A stretch of DNA of 64,000 bases from positions 1 to 64,000 of the forward strand of contig JBBQXK010000019.1 of assembly GCA_038209775.1 (NCBI GenBank), read 5' to 3'. Below, one piece after another: positions 42,226 through 50,790 of the stretch. The translations under genes and the position numbers were made by a program. This stretch comes from JBBQXK01 sp038209775. GTDB lineage: Bacteria; Pseudomonadota; Alphaproteobacteria; Rhodobacterales; Rhodobacteraceae. The first letter of the stretch is position 1, and each line of letters starts with the position of its first letter. The notes beneath the pieces are model-generated. The model ran no database searches, was not told the origin of the DNA, and worked only from the letters and a program-made list of their open reading frames with translations.

Positions 42226-43392
42226 ATGACCGAGATGGTCTATGGCTCGATGCCCGGAAGGGTATCCGAGCCGGTACTTCCCCGTTGGTGGCGGACCATC
42301 GACCGTTGGTCGATGACCGCCGTTTTCGGGCTTTTCGCCATCGGCATCCTCTTGGGCCTCGCGGCCTCGGTGCCTCTGGCACAGCGCAACGGGCTGGAGC
42401 CGTTCTATTATGTCCAGCGGCAGGCATTCTTTGGCGGAATCGCGCTGATCGTGATGGTGGCGCTGTCGATGGCCCCGCCGATGCTGGTGCGCAGGCTGGG
42501 GGTGCTGTTGTTCTTTGCGGGCCTCGCAGCTCTGGCAGCCCTGCCGTTTCTGGGCACCGATTTCGGCAAGGGCGCGGTGCGCTGGTTTTCGCTGGGCTTC
42601 GCCTCGGTCCAGCCGTCCGAGTTCCTCAAGCCCGGCTTCATCGTGCTCTGCGGCTGGGCGATGGCGGCAGCACAGGAACCGAACGGCCCATCGGGGCGGA
42701 TGCTGTCATTGGCCACCACCATCGTCGTCGTGGCCCTTCTGGCGATCCAGCCCGATTTCGGGCAGGCGGCACTGGTGCTGTTCGGCTGGGGTGTCGTGTA
42801 TTTCGTGGCCGGTGCGTCGATGGGCCTGATCGGCGTCGTCGTGGCGCTGGTCGGTGCCGCCGGTTTCGCCGCTTACAATACCTCGGAACACTTTGCCCGC
42901 CGGATCAACGGGTTCCTCACGCCCGAGGTTGACCCCCGCACCCAGCTTGGCTATGCCACCAACGCGATACAAGAGGGCGGGTTCTTTGGTGTGGGCGTGG
43001 GCGAAGGGCAGGTGAAATGGTCGCTGCCCGATGCCCATACCGATTTCATCATCGCCGTCGCGGCCGAGGAATACGGCCTGATCCTCGTCCTTGTGGTGCT
43101 GGCCCTTTATGGCACCATCGTCGTCCGCTCGCTGTTCCGCCTCATCAAGGAACGTGACCCCTTCATCCGCCTGTCGGGCGCGGGCCTTGCCTGCATCTTT
43201 GGCGTGCAGGCGATGATCAACATGGGTGTGGCCGTCCGCCTCTTGCCGGCCAAGGGCATGACCCTGCCGTTCATCAGCTATGGCGGATCGTCGGTGATCG
43301 CCGCCGGTATCACCGTGGGCTTCCTTCTTGCCCTTACCCGCGTCCGCCCGCAGGGCGAGATCGGCGACATGTTCCGCAGGACACGCGGATGA
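42226..43392 (+). CDS. ftsW: Peptidoglycan glycosyltransferase FtsW
   Basis: A 388-residue SEDS-family membrane protein with about ten helices; polymerises septal peptidoglycan together with FtsI. SEDS signatures are visible: KGAVRWFSLGFASVQPSEFLKP, QPDFGQA and the C-terminal LLPAKGMTLPFISYGGSS. It opens the division cluster, which runs without breaks on the + strand. Its stop overlaps murG by four bases. A 200-bp untranslated region upstream contains a dispersed repeat and presumably the promoter. Confidence 0.95.
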   Translation: MTEMVYGSMPGRVSEPVLPRWWRTIDRWSMTAVFGLFAIGILLGLAASVPLAQRNGLEPFYYVQRQAFFGGIALIVMVALSMAPPMLVRRLGVLLFFAGLAALAALPFLGTDFGKGAVRWFSLGFASVQPSEFLKPGFIVLCGWAMAAAQEPNGPSGRMLSLATTIVVVALLAIQPDFGQAALVLFGWGVVYFVAGASMGLIGVVVALVGAAGFAAYNTSEHFARRINGFLTPEVDPRTQLGYATNAIQEGGFFGVGVGEGQVKWSLPDAHTDFIIAVAAEEYGLILVLVVLALYGTIVVRSLFRLIKERDPFIRLSGAGLACIFGVQAMINMGVAVRLLPAKGMTLPFISYGGSSVIAAGITVGFLLALTRVRPQGEIGDMFRRTRG

Positions 43393-44483
43393 ACGCACCG
43401 CTTCTCCTGATCGCGGCGGGCGGCACCGGCGGGCACATGTTCCCCGCACAGGCGCTGGCCGAGACGATGGTGCGGCTGGGCTGGCGGGTGAAACTGTCCA
43501 CCGACGCGCGGGGTGCGCGCTATGCGGGTGGGTTTCCGCATGTGGTCCGGGTGGAACAGGTGGCCTCGGCCACCTTTGCGCGGGGTGGCATCGTGGCCCG
43601 CATCGCGGTCCCCTTCCGCATCGCCGGGGGCGCCATCGCCGCCACCTTCCGCATGATGCGCGACCGCCCGGCGGTGGTCGTGGGCTTTGGCGGCTACCCC
43701 TCGATCCCCGCCCTTGCCGCCGCCACCCTGTTGCGCTTGCCGCGCATGATCCACGAACAGAACGGCATCCTTGGCCGCGTCAACCGCATCTTTGCCACCC
43801 GCGTGGCCGTGGTCGCTTGCGGCACCTGGCCCACCGAGGTGCCGCAGGGCGCCAAGTCGGAACACACCGGCAACCCCGTCCGCCGCGCCGTCCTTGACCG
43901 CGCCGGTGCCGGCTACATCCCCCCCGGCGACTATCCGATGAGCCTTGTGGTCATCGGCGGCAGCCAGGGCGCGCGAATCCTGTCCGACATCGTGCCCGCC
44001 GCCATCGCGGCCCTGCCGCAACCCCTGCGCGCGCAGCTTCGCGTCGCCCACCAGGCCCGCCCCGAGGATGCTCCCCGCGTCAGCGCCGCCTACGCCGACG
44101 CAGGCATCGCGGCCGAGGTTGAGCCGTTCTTCACCGACATCCCCCGCCGCTTGTCCGAAGCACAGCTTGTGATCTCCCGCGCCGGGGCCTCGTCCATCGC
44201 CGATATCTCGGTGATCGGGCGGCCCTCGATACTGATCCCCTACGCCGCCGCCGCCGCCGACCACCAGACGGCCAACGCGCGCGGGCTGGCGGCAGGTCAA
44301 GCCGCCATCGTCATCCCCGAATCAGCCCTTGACGCCGACAACCTGAGCGGGCAAATCGCATCAGTCCTGACACAGCCCGACGCTGCCGCGAAGATGGCCG
44401 CGAATGCCCTGTCCCTGTCCCGCCCCGATGCGACCGAGCGCCTTGTTGCCCTTGTCCTGTCCCTGCACGGATCGAACCCATGA
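43389..44483 (+). CDS. murG: UDP-GlcNAc transferase MurG
   Basis: MurG transfers N-acetylglucosamine from UDP-GlcNAc to lipid I, making lipid II on the inner face of the membrane. The 364-residue protein has the two glycine-rich loops (AAGGTGGHMFPAQALAE near the start and VIGGSQGARILSD in the second domain), and the acceptor region VGFGGYPSIPAL and IHEQNGILGRVNR. UDP binding is seen in SRAGASSIADISVIGRPSI. It overlaps both neighbours by four bases. Confidence 0.96.
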   Translation: MNAPLLLIAAGGTGGHMFPAQALAETMVRLGWRVKLSTDARGARYAGGFPHVVRVEQVASATFARGGIVARIAVPFRIAGGAIAATFRMMRDRPAVVVGFGGYPSIPALAAATLLRLPRMIHEQNGILGRVNRIFATRVAVVACGTWPTEVPQGAKSEHTGNPVRRAVLDRAGAGYIPPGDYPMSLVVIGGSQGARILSDIVPAAIAALPQPLRAQLRVAHQARPEDAPRVSAAYADAGIAAEVEPFFTDIPRRLSEAQLVISRAGASSIADISVIGRPSILIPYAAAAADHQTANARGLAAGQAAIVIPESALDADNLSGQIASVLTQPDAAAKMAANALSLSRPDATERLVALVLSLHGSNP

Positions 44484-45886
44484 ACGCCACCAAACTGCCC
44501 CTTGAACTTGGCCCCATCCATTTCATCGGTATCGGCGGCATCGGCATGTCCGGCATCGCCGAGGTGCTGATGACCCTTGGCTACCGGGTGCAGGGGTCGG
44601 ATGCGAAAGCATCGAAAATCACCGACCGGCTGGTGAAACTGGGGGCCACGTTCTTTGAAGGCCAAAGTGCCGCCAACATCGGTGAGGCTGCCGTCGTGGT
44701 GGTGTCCTCGGCCATCAAGAAGGGCAATCCCGAACTTGAGGAAGCGCGGCGGCGCAAGCTGCCCGTGGTCCGCCGGGCCGAGATGCTGGCCGAACTGATG
44801 CGGATGCGCTCGAACATCGCCATCGCGGGCACGCATGGCAAGACCACCACCACGACGATGGTCGCCACCCTGCTGGACAAGGGCGGCTTTGATCCGACCG
44901 TCATCAACGGCGGGGTGATCCACGCATATGGCTCCAACGCCCGCGCCGGGGCCGGCGAATGGATGGTGGTCGAGGCCGACGAATCAGACGGGTCGTTCAA
45001 CAAGCTGCCCGCCACCATCGCCATCGTCACCAACATCGACCCCGAACATATGGAACACTGGGGCACCTTCGATGCCCTGCGTAAGGGGTTCTTCGATTTC
45101 GTGTCGAACATCCCGTTCTACGGCCTTGCCGTCTGCTGCACCGACCACCCCGAGGTGCAGGCGCTGGTCGGCCGCATCACCGACCGCCGGGTGGTGACGT
45201 TCGGCTTCAACACCCAGGCCGACGTGCGCGCCGTGAACCTGCGTTACGAGGGCGGCATGCCGCATTTCGACATCCTGTTGCAGAATGAGGATGGCGCGGT
45301 CATCGAAAACTGCACCCTGCCGATGCCCGGCGACCACAACGTGTCGAACGCCTTGGCGGCGGTCGCCGTCGCCCGCCACCTCGGCATGAAAAAGTCCGAG
45401 ATTGTGCTGGCGCTTGCCGGTTTCGCCGGCGTCAACCGCCGCTTCACCAAGGTCGGCGAATGGCACGGTGCCACGATCATCGACGACTACGGCCACCACC
45501 CGGTTGAAATTGCCGCCGTCCTCAAGGCCGCGCGTCAGGCGACAAAGGGCCGCGTCATCGCCGTCCACCAGCCGCACCGCTTTACCCGCCTGAGCCACCT
45601 TTTCGACGATTTCTGCACCTGTTTCAACGATGCCGATGTGGTGGCCATCGCCGATGTCTATGCGGCCGGCGAAGACCCCATTCCCGGTGCCACCCGCGAC
45701 GATCTGGTCGCAGGCCTGATCGCCCACGGCCACCGCCACGCCCGCGCGATATTGTCCGAGGATGATCTGGAACGTCTGGTCCGCGAACAGGCCCGCCCCG
45801 GGGATATGGTGGTCTGCCTTGGGGCCGGCACGATTTCCGCCTGGGCCAACGCGCTGCCGGCCCGCCTGATGGGGCAGGCGGCGTGA
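44480..45886 (+). CDS. murC: UDP-N-acetylmuramate-L-alanine ligase
   Basis: MurC adds L-alanine to UDP-MurNAc, using ATP. The 468-residue enzyme has the dinucleotide-like GIGGIGMSGIAE loop at the N-terminus, the ATP loop GTHGKTTTTTM, and the Mur ligase signature near EADESDGSF and the C-terminal DDYGHHPVEIAA. Start ATG 44480 overlaps murG. It is followed by a 73-bp gap that holds a GTGCAT array and a possible short leader. Confidence 0.96.
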   Translation: MNATKLPLELGPIHFIGIGGIGMSGIAEVLMTLGYRVQGSDAKASKITDRLVKLGATFFEGQSAANIGEAAVVVVSSAIKKGNPELEEARRRKLPVVRRAEMLAELMRMRSNIAIAGTHGKTTTTTMVATLLDKGGFDPTVINGGVIHAYGSNARAGAGEWMVVEADESDGSFNKLPATIAIVTNIDPEHMEHWGTFDALRKGFFDFVSNIPFYGLAVCCTDHPEVQALVGRITDRRVVTFGFNTQADVRAVNLRYEGGMPHFDILLQNEDGAVIENCTLPMPGDHNVSNALAAVAVARHLGMKKSEIVLALAGFAGVNRRFTKVGEWHGATIIDDYGHHPVEIAAVLKAARQATKGRVIAVHQPHRFTRLSHLFDDFCTCFNDADVVAIADVYAAGEDPIPGATRDDLVAGLIAHGHRHARAILSEDDLERLVREQARPGDMVVCLGAGTISAWANALPARLMGQAA

Positions 45887-45894
45887 CGCGGGCC

Positions 45895-45935
45895 GTGCAT
45901 ATGGGATGTGCATCGGTTGTGCATCGGTTGTGCAT
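45895..45935 (+). promoter_or_regulatory. Array of four GTGCAT units, spacing 13-11-11 bp
   Basis: GTGCAT starts at 45895, 45908, 45919 and 45930; the last three are embedded in TGTGCATCGGT direct repeats, one helical turn apart. An inverted copy with the same 13-11-11 spacing lies at 58713-58753. It sits 25 bp before a DUF2484 gene. A row of half-sites on one face of the helix points to a DNA-binding regulator, unidentified. Confidence 0.55.
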
Positions 45936-45959
45936 ACCGCTTTTGCCCGGTTCCCGCCG

Positions 45960-46235
45960 ATGACCGCCCCCCTGATCGCCGCCATCCTCTGGGTGCTTGC
46001 CGCCACCGTCACCGCCTTTCTGCCGATGCGCCGCCAGATGGTTCCGGGGGTGACTTTGCTGGTGCTGGCCCCGGTGCTGATCGTCTGGATCGGTGCTGTC
46101 CACGGCTGGTTCTGGACGATCCCGACGCTGCTCGCGTTCCTGTCAATGTTCCGCAACCCACTGATCTACTTCTGGAAACGCGCCACAGGCCGCCCCGTTT
46201 CCCTGCCCCCCGAACTGCAGGGGAATGGCAAATGA
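45960..46235 (+). CDS. DUF2484 family small membrane protein, first copy
   Basis: A 91-residue inner-membrane protein with two to three helices (LIAAILWVLAATVTAFLPM, GVTLLVLAPVLIVWIGAVHG, WFWTIPTLLAFLSMF). It belongs to DUF2484, a family found in Rhodobacterales between murC and murB, function unknown. The ATG at 45960 overlaps a possible 20-codon reading frame that starts at 45901. Its stop overlaps the start of a second, related gene. Confidence 0.82.
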   Translation: MTAPLIAAILWVLAATVTAFLPMRRQMVPGVTLLVLAPVLIVWIGAVHGWFWTIPTLLAFLSMFRNPLIYFWKRATGRPVSLPPELQGNGK

Positions 46236-46489
46236 GCCTCTCCCTGATCGCCGCCTGCCTCTGGGCCATCGCGGCCAACGTGTCCGCCATGTTCCCCTCG
46301 AAACGCAAACACTGGCCCGCCGCCATCGTGCTGATCGCCGTCGGCATCCCCATCCTTGGCTGGGTCACCTATGAAAACGGCCCTCTCTTGGGCCTTCTGG
46401 CCCTCGCCGCCGGCATGAGCGTGCTGCGCTGGCCAGTGGTGTTCCTGGTCCGCTGGCTTCGCCGTCAAGCCTTTGGTCCGGCTGAATAA
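46232..46489 (+). CDS. DUF2484 family small membrane protein, second copy
   Basis: An 85-residue protein related to the preceding one (MSLSLIAACLWAIAANVSAMFPSKRKHW compared with MTAPLIAAILWVLAATVTAFLPMRRQ). Both place a basic loop between the first two helices. It starts inside the stop codon of the first copy (ATGA). Tandem duplication followed by divergence is the simplest reading. The location in the wall-synthesis operon suggests a link to envelope growth, unproven. Confidence 0.8.
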   Translation: MSLSLIAACLWAIAANVSAMFPSKRKHWPAAIVLIAVGIPILGWVTYENGPLLGLLALAAGMSVLRWPVVFLVRWLRRQAFGPAE

Positions 46490-46505
46490 TCGGCGCCGCC
46501 CCTTG

Positions 46506-47432
46506 ATGACGCTTCCCACCCCCCGCGGCCCCCTTACCCCCGACCGACCCCTGTCAGACCTGACCTGGCTGCGCGTCGGCGGCCCTGCCGACTGGCTGTT
46601 CCAGCCACAGGATGAGGCTGATCTGGTGGCATTCCTGACTGACCTTGACCCCGCGATCCCTCTGTTCCCGATGGGCGTCGGCAGCAACCTGATCGTGCGC
46701 GACGGCGGCATCCGGGGGGTGGTGGTGCGGCTGGGGCGGGGGTTCAACAGCATTGATATTGCAGGGGAAACCGTTACCGCAGGGGCGGCGGCGCTGGATG
46801 CCCATGTGGCGCGAAAGGCGGCTGAGGCGGGGCTGGACCTGACGTTTCTGCGCACCATCCCGGGCAGCATCGGCGGGGCGGTGCGGATGAACGCGGGCTG
46901 TTATGGCGCGTATGTCGCTGATATTCTGAGCGAAATCCGCATCGTTACACGTCTCGGCCGCATTGAGACCCTCTCCGCCGCCGCCCTTGACCTGCGCTAT
47001 CGCCAGTCCGATCTGCCCGCCGGTGCCGTCATCACACAGGCCAGTTTCCGCGCACCCAAGGGCGAACCCGCCGCCCTGATGGCCCGGATGGACGATCAGA
47101 TTGCCAAACGTGACGCGACGCAACCTACCAAGGATAGATCGGCAGGCTCAACCTTCCGCAACCCCTTGGGTCGGTCCTCGACCGGCACCGCCGACGACAC
47201 CCACGAATTGAAAGCGTGGAAGGTGATCGACGACGCCGGAATGCGGGGTGCCAGGCGGGGCGGGGCGCAGATGTCGCCGATGCATTCCAACTTTCTGATC
47301 AACGCCGGGGGTGCCACGGCCACAGACCTTGAGGGTCTTGGCGAGGAAGTCAGAAAAACTGTTTTCAAACACAGCGGTATCACGCTAGAGTGGGAAATCA
47401 TGCGGGTGGGCGAACCCCTCGCGGATACATAA
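46506..47432 (+). CDS. murB: UDP-N-acetylenolpyruvoylglucosamine reductase
   Basis: MurB reduces the enolpyruvyl group with NADPH and FAD, making UDP-MurNAc. The 308-residue protein has the FAD-binding stretch TWLRVGGPADWLFQPQ and PMGVGSNLIVRDGGI, the catalytic region TIPGSIGGAVRMNAGCYG, and the conserved serine in SAGSTFRNP. ATG 46506 is preferred; upstream in-frame sequence overlaps the DUF2484 gene. Length and order in the cluster are standard. Confidence 0.95.
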   Translation: MTLPTPRGPLTPDRPLSDLTWLRVGGPADWLFQPQDEADLVAFLTDLDPAIPLFPMGVGSNLIVRDGGIRGVVVRLGRGFNSIDIAGETVTAGAAALDAHVARKAAEAGLDLTFLRTIPGSIGGAVRMNAGCYGAYVADILSEIRIVTRLGRIETLSAAALDLRYRQSDLPAGAVITQASFRAPKGEPAALMARMDDQIAKRDATQPTKDRSAGSTFRNPLGRSSTGTADDTHELKAWKVIDDAGMRGARRGGAQMSPMHSNFLINAGGATATDLEGLGEEVRKTVFKHSGITLEWEIMRVGEPLADT

Positions 47433-47463
47433 CGGGCCGGCAACAGGCCCGATAGGCAGTGTG

Positions 47464-48384
47464 ATGGCGGGCATGTCGAGCAGGGCAGCCCCCAAGGTGG
47501 CAGTTCTGATGGGTGGATTTTCCGCAGAGCGGGAAGTCAGCCTGTCGTCCGGGCGCGAATGTGCCCAGGCCCTGAGGGTGGCGGGATACACGGTGGTCGA
47601 GGTCGATTGCGGCCCCGATCTGGCCGTGCAACTGTCTGATATCAAACCCGATGTCGCCTTCAACGCGCTGCATGGCCGCTGGGGTGAGGATGGCTGTGTG
47701 CAGGGCATCCTGGAATGGCTGCGCATCCCCTATACCCATTCCGGCGTGCTGGCTTCGGCCCTTGCCATGGACAAGACCCGCACCAAAGAGGTTTACCGCG
47801 CCGCCGGTCTGCCGGTGGTCGAAAGCGTCATCGCCACCCGCGAAGCGGTTGAGGCGGCACACGTTTTGCCGCCGCCCTATGTGGTGAAGCCGAACAGCGA
47901 AGGCTCATCCGTCGGGGTCTATCTGGTGCCGGAGGGGTCGAACGCGCCGCGTCTGGCCGCGTCGATGCCAGCGCGGGTGATGGTGGAAACCTATGCCCCG
48001 GGGCGCGAGATGACGACGACGGTGATGGGCGACCGCGCGTTGTGCGTGACCGATATCCTGACCGACGGCTGGTATGACTATGATGCGAAGTATGCGCCGG
48101 GTGGCAGCAGGCATGTCTGCCCCGCCGATATTCCGGTCGATATATCAGAGGCTTGCCTTGACTATGCCCTGCGCGCCCACCGCGCCCTGGGTTGCCGGGG
48201 CGTCAGCCGCACCGATTTCCGCTGGGACGAAACACGGGGATTGCACGGGCTGATCCTTCTGGAAACCAATACCCAGCCCGGCATGACGCCCACTTCGCTT
48301 GCCCCGGAACAGGCGGCGCATGCGGGCTACTCGTTCCCCGATCTTTGCGCCTGGATGGTAGAGGACGCCTCATGCGATCGCTGA
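47464..48384 (+). CDS. ddl: D-alanine-D-alanine ligase
   Basis: Ddl joins two D-alanines for the peptidoglycan stem. The 306-residue ATP-grasp enzyme has VAVLMGGFSAEREVSLSSG at the start, KTRTKEVYRAAGLPV, the ATP-grasp lysine region PPYVVKPNSEGSSVGV, and the metal site LILLETNTQPGMTPTSL. Start is uncertain among GTG 47461, ATG 47464 and ATG 47473; no strong ribosome site distinguishes them. The 3' end overlaps ftsQ by 13 bp. Confidence 0.95.
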   Translation: MAGMSSRAAPKVAVLMGGFSAEREVSLSSGRECAQALRVAGYTVVEVDCGPDLAVQLSDIKPDVAFNALHGRWGEDGCVQGILEWLRIPYTHSGVLASALAMDKTRTKEVYRAAGLPVVESVIATREAVEAAHVLPPPYVVKPNSEGSSVGVYLVPEGSNAPRLAASMPARVMVETYAPGREMTTTVMGDRALCVTDILTDGWYDYDAKYAPGGSRHVCPADIPVDISEACLDYALRAHRALGCRGVSRTDFRWDETRGLHGLILLETNTQPGMTPTSLAPEQAAHAGYSFPDLCAWMVEDASCDR

Positions 48385-49271
48385 TCTTTCGCCGCCCCCC
48401 ACCCGAGCCCCAACGCCGCGACCCGGCCCCCAGCCGCTGGGCCTACCGGATGCAAAGGCTTTGGCTGACACCCGTTTTCCGCAAACTGGCCCGTGTCGGA
48501 TTGCCCAGCTTTTGTGTGGTTTTCGCGGTCGGTCTGTATCTGTCAGACCAGACGCGCCGCGACGGGGTGACCGAAACCATCGCCTCGTACCGCGATCAGG
48601 TAAAGAACCGGCCCGAGTTCATGGTGTCGCTTCTGTCGGTCGAGGGCGCATCGGCCCCCCTGGCCGAGATGGTGCGGGGGGCGCTGGCGGTGCCTTTGCC
48701 GCAATCCTCGCTCGACCTGGATCTTGGGGCGGCACATGACCGGGTGGCGGCGCTGCCTGCGGTGCGGTCGGTGCATCTGCGGGTGCAGCCGGGTGGCGTG
48801 CTGCAGGTGACGGTGGAAGAGCGTGAACCTGCGTTCGTCTGGCGGGCACCGCAGGGGCTGATCCTGCTGGACGAGGCGGGCCACCACATTGCAGGCATCG
48901 ACGCCCGCACGGCGCGGGCCGACCTGCCGGTGCTGGCGGGCGAAGGGGCCGACAAGGCGGTGGCCGAGGCGATGGACCTTCTGGTTGCCGCCGGGCCGTT
49001 CCAGCCGCGCCTGCGTGGCCTGGTGCGGATGGGAGAGCGGCGTTGGGACATGGTTCTTGACCGCAACCAGCGCATCTTGTTGCCAGCCGAGGCGCCCACA
49101 CAAGCCCTTGATGCGCTGATCGCCCTGGATCAGGCGCAAGGGGTGATGGCGCGCGATATCCTGAGCGTCGATCTGCGCCTGTCGTCCCGCCCTGCACTGC
49201 GCCTGGCGCCCCATGCCCTGACTGAAATGCGCCGTGCAAGCGGCCTTTTGCCTGCGGAGAGCGAGCTATGA
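48372..49271 (+). CDS. ftsQ: Cell division protein FtsQ
   Basis: A 299-residue bitopic division protein: a basic cytoplasmic N-terminus (FRRPPPEPQRRDPAP), one membrane helix (LPSFCVVFAVGLYLSD), and a periplasmic POTRA domain followed by the FtsQ/DivIB domain (LPAVRSVHLRVQPGGVLQVTVEEREPAFVWR is the clearest stretch). FtsQ links early and late divisome proteins. It overlaps ddl upstream and ftsA downstream (four bases). Confidence 0.93.
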   Translation: MRSLIFRRPPPEPQRRDPAPSRWAYRMQRLWLTPVFRKLARVGLPSFCVVFAVGLYLSDQTRRDGVTETIASYRDQVKNRPEFMVSLLSVEGASAPLAEMVRGALAVPLPQSSLDLDLGAAHDRVAALPAVRSVHLRVQPGGVLQVTVEEREPAFVWRAPQGLILLDEAGHHIAGIDARTARADLPVLAGEGADKAVAEAMDLLVAAGPFQPRLRGLVRMGERRWDMVLDRNQRILLPAEAPTQALDALIALDQAQGVMARDILSVDLRLSSRPALRLAPHALTEMRRASGLLPAESEL

Positions 49272-50596
49272 CCGACCTCTACCAAGCCCAACGTTCCATG
49301 CGAAACATGCGCCGCGCCGCGATGCAGCGGGGGGTGATTGCCATTCTGGATGTGGGATCGTCCAAGGTGGCCTGCCTGATCCTGCGCTTTGACGGGGTGG
49401 AACCCGTGGGCGAGGGCGTGGGGCCGATGGCGGGGCAGTCATCGTTTCGCGTGATTGGGGCGCAGATCACCCGGTCGCGCGGTGTGCGGTTCGGCGAGAT
49501 CGCGGTGATGAACGAGACGGAAAGCGCCGTCCGCACCGCCGTGCAGGGCGCGCAGAAGATGGCGGATGTGCGGGTCGATCATGTGATCGTGTGTTTCTCG
49601 GGCGCTGATCCGCGCAGCTATGGTTTGGCCGGCGAATGGGACCTGCGCGATTCAGTGGTGACCGAACAGGACGTATCGCGCGTGCTGGCCGCCTGCGACG
49701 TGCCGGATATCGGGCCGGGGCGGGAGATACTGCATGCGCAGCCGGTAAACTTTGCGCTGGATCACCGCACCGGCCTTGGCGATCCGCGTGGACAGATCGG
49801 CAACCGGCTGGCCTGCGACATGCACCTGTTGTCGGTGGATGGCGATGTGCTGCAGAACATCATCCACTGCATCAAGCGGTGTGACCTTGAGATCGCGGGG
49901 CTTGCCTCGTCGGCCTATGTCAGCGGCATTGCGGCACTGGTCGAGGATGAACAGGAACTGGGGGCCGCCTGTGTGGACATGGGCGGCGGGGCAACCGGTA
50001 TCTCGATCTTCATGAAAAAGCACATGATCTATGCGGATTCGGTGCGGATGGGCGGCGACCATGTAACATCGGATATCGCCAAGGGGTTGCAGGTGCCGCT
50101 GTCGGTGGCCGAGCGGATCAAGACCAAGCACGGCGGCGTCCATGCCACCGGCATGGATGACCGCGACATGATCGAGATCGGCGGCGACAGTGGCGACTGG
50201 GAAAAGGACCGCCGCGCGGTCAGCCGGACCGAACTGATCGGCATCATGCGCCCCCGGGTCGAGGAAATACTGGAGGAGACGCGCGCGAGGCTGGACGCCG
50301 CCGGTTTCGACAGCCTGCCGTCGCAGCAGATCGTGCTGACGGGGGGCAGCAGCCAGATACCCGGGCTGGACGGACTGGCGTCGCGGATTCTGGGCCAGCG
50401 GGTGCGTCTGGGTCGGCCGCTGCGGGTGCAAGGGTTGCCGCAGGCGGTAACCGGGCCCGCATTTGCCAGTGCAGTGGGCCTGTGCCTGTTCGCCACCAAC
50501 CCGCAGGACGAGTGGTGGGATTTCGATATTCCGGCCGAACGCTATCCTGCGCGGTCACTGAAAAGGGCGATGAAATGGTTCCGCGACAACTGGTGA
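49268..50596 (+). CDS. ftsA: Cell division protein FtsA
   Basis: A 442-residue actin-like ATPase that tethers FtsZ to the membrane. Phosphate loop 1 appears in AILDVGSSKVACLI, the second in CVDMGGGATGISIF, and the adenosine loop in VLTGGSSQIPGL. The C-terminal amphipathic membrane-targeting helix is seen in the last residues (RSLKRAMKWFRDNW). The N-terminal 20 residues are an extra basic stretch common in alphaproteobacteria. It is followed by 194 bp that presumably contain an ftsZ promoter. Confidence 0.95.
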   Translation: MTDLYQAQRSMRNMRRAAMQRGVIAILDVGSSKVACLILRFDGVEPVGEGVGPMAGQSSFRVIGAQITRSRGVRFGEIAVMNETESAVRTAVQGAQKMADVRVDHVIVCFSGADPRSYGLAGEWDLRDSVVTEQDVSRVLAACDVPDIGPGREILHAQPVNFALDHRTGLGDPRGQIGNRLACDMHLLSVDGDVLQNIIHCIKRCDLEIAGLASSAYVSGIAALVEDEQELGAACVDMGGGATGISIFMKKHMIYADSVRMGGDHVTSDIAKGLQVPLSVAERIKTKHGGVHATGMDDRDMIEIGGDSGDWEKDRRAVSRTELIGIMRPRVEEILEETRARLDAAGFDSLPSQQIVLTGGSSQIPGLDGLASRILGQRVRLGRPLRVQGLPQAVTGPAFASAVGLCLFATNPQDEWWDFDIPAERYPARSLKRAMKWFRDNW

Positions 50597-50790
50597 CCGC
50601 AACCGGCGGTGCCGGGATCGAAATATCGGGGAAATCCGCCACTTTTCTGCCATATTTTGTGGTCGGGCGATGTTTTCTTGATGACGAAACACCCGACACC
50701 CGGTAAATTCCCCGGTTAATCGGGACAAGACCTGCGCCGGGGCGGCGCTCAAATCAAAAAACGCGGCATAACCAAAAAGGCAGGCGGACA
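50597..50790 (+). promoter_or_regulatory. ftsA-ftsZ intergenic region, likely ftsZ promoter
   Basis: The 194 bp are clearly richer in A and T than the surroundings (CATATTTTGTGG, TTTTCTTGATGACG, AAATCAAAAAACG). The segment GTAAATTCCCCGGTTAATC carries one good TTAA half-site, with a poor second one. A GGCGG purine stretch before ATG 50791 serves as ribosome site. No exact -35/-10 pair can be fixed. Confidence 0.4.

Noticed and set aside
50690..50725. CtrA-type site before ftsZ
   Set aside because: Only one TTAA half-site is good; the other (AAAT) does not match TTAA-N7-TTAA, so I do not call it.
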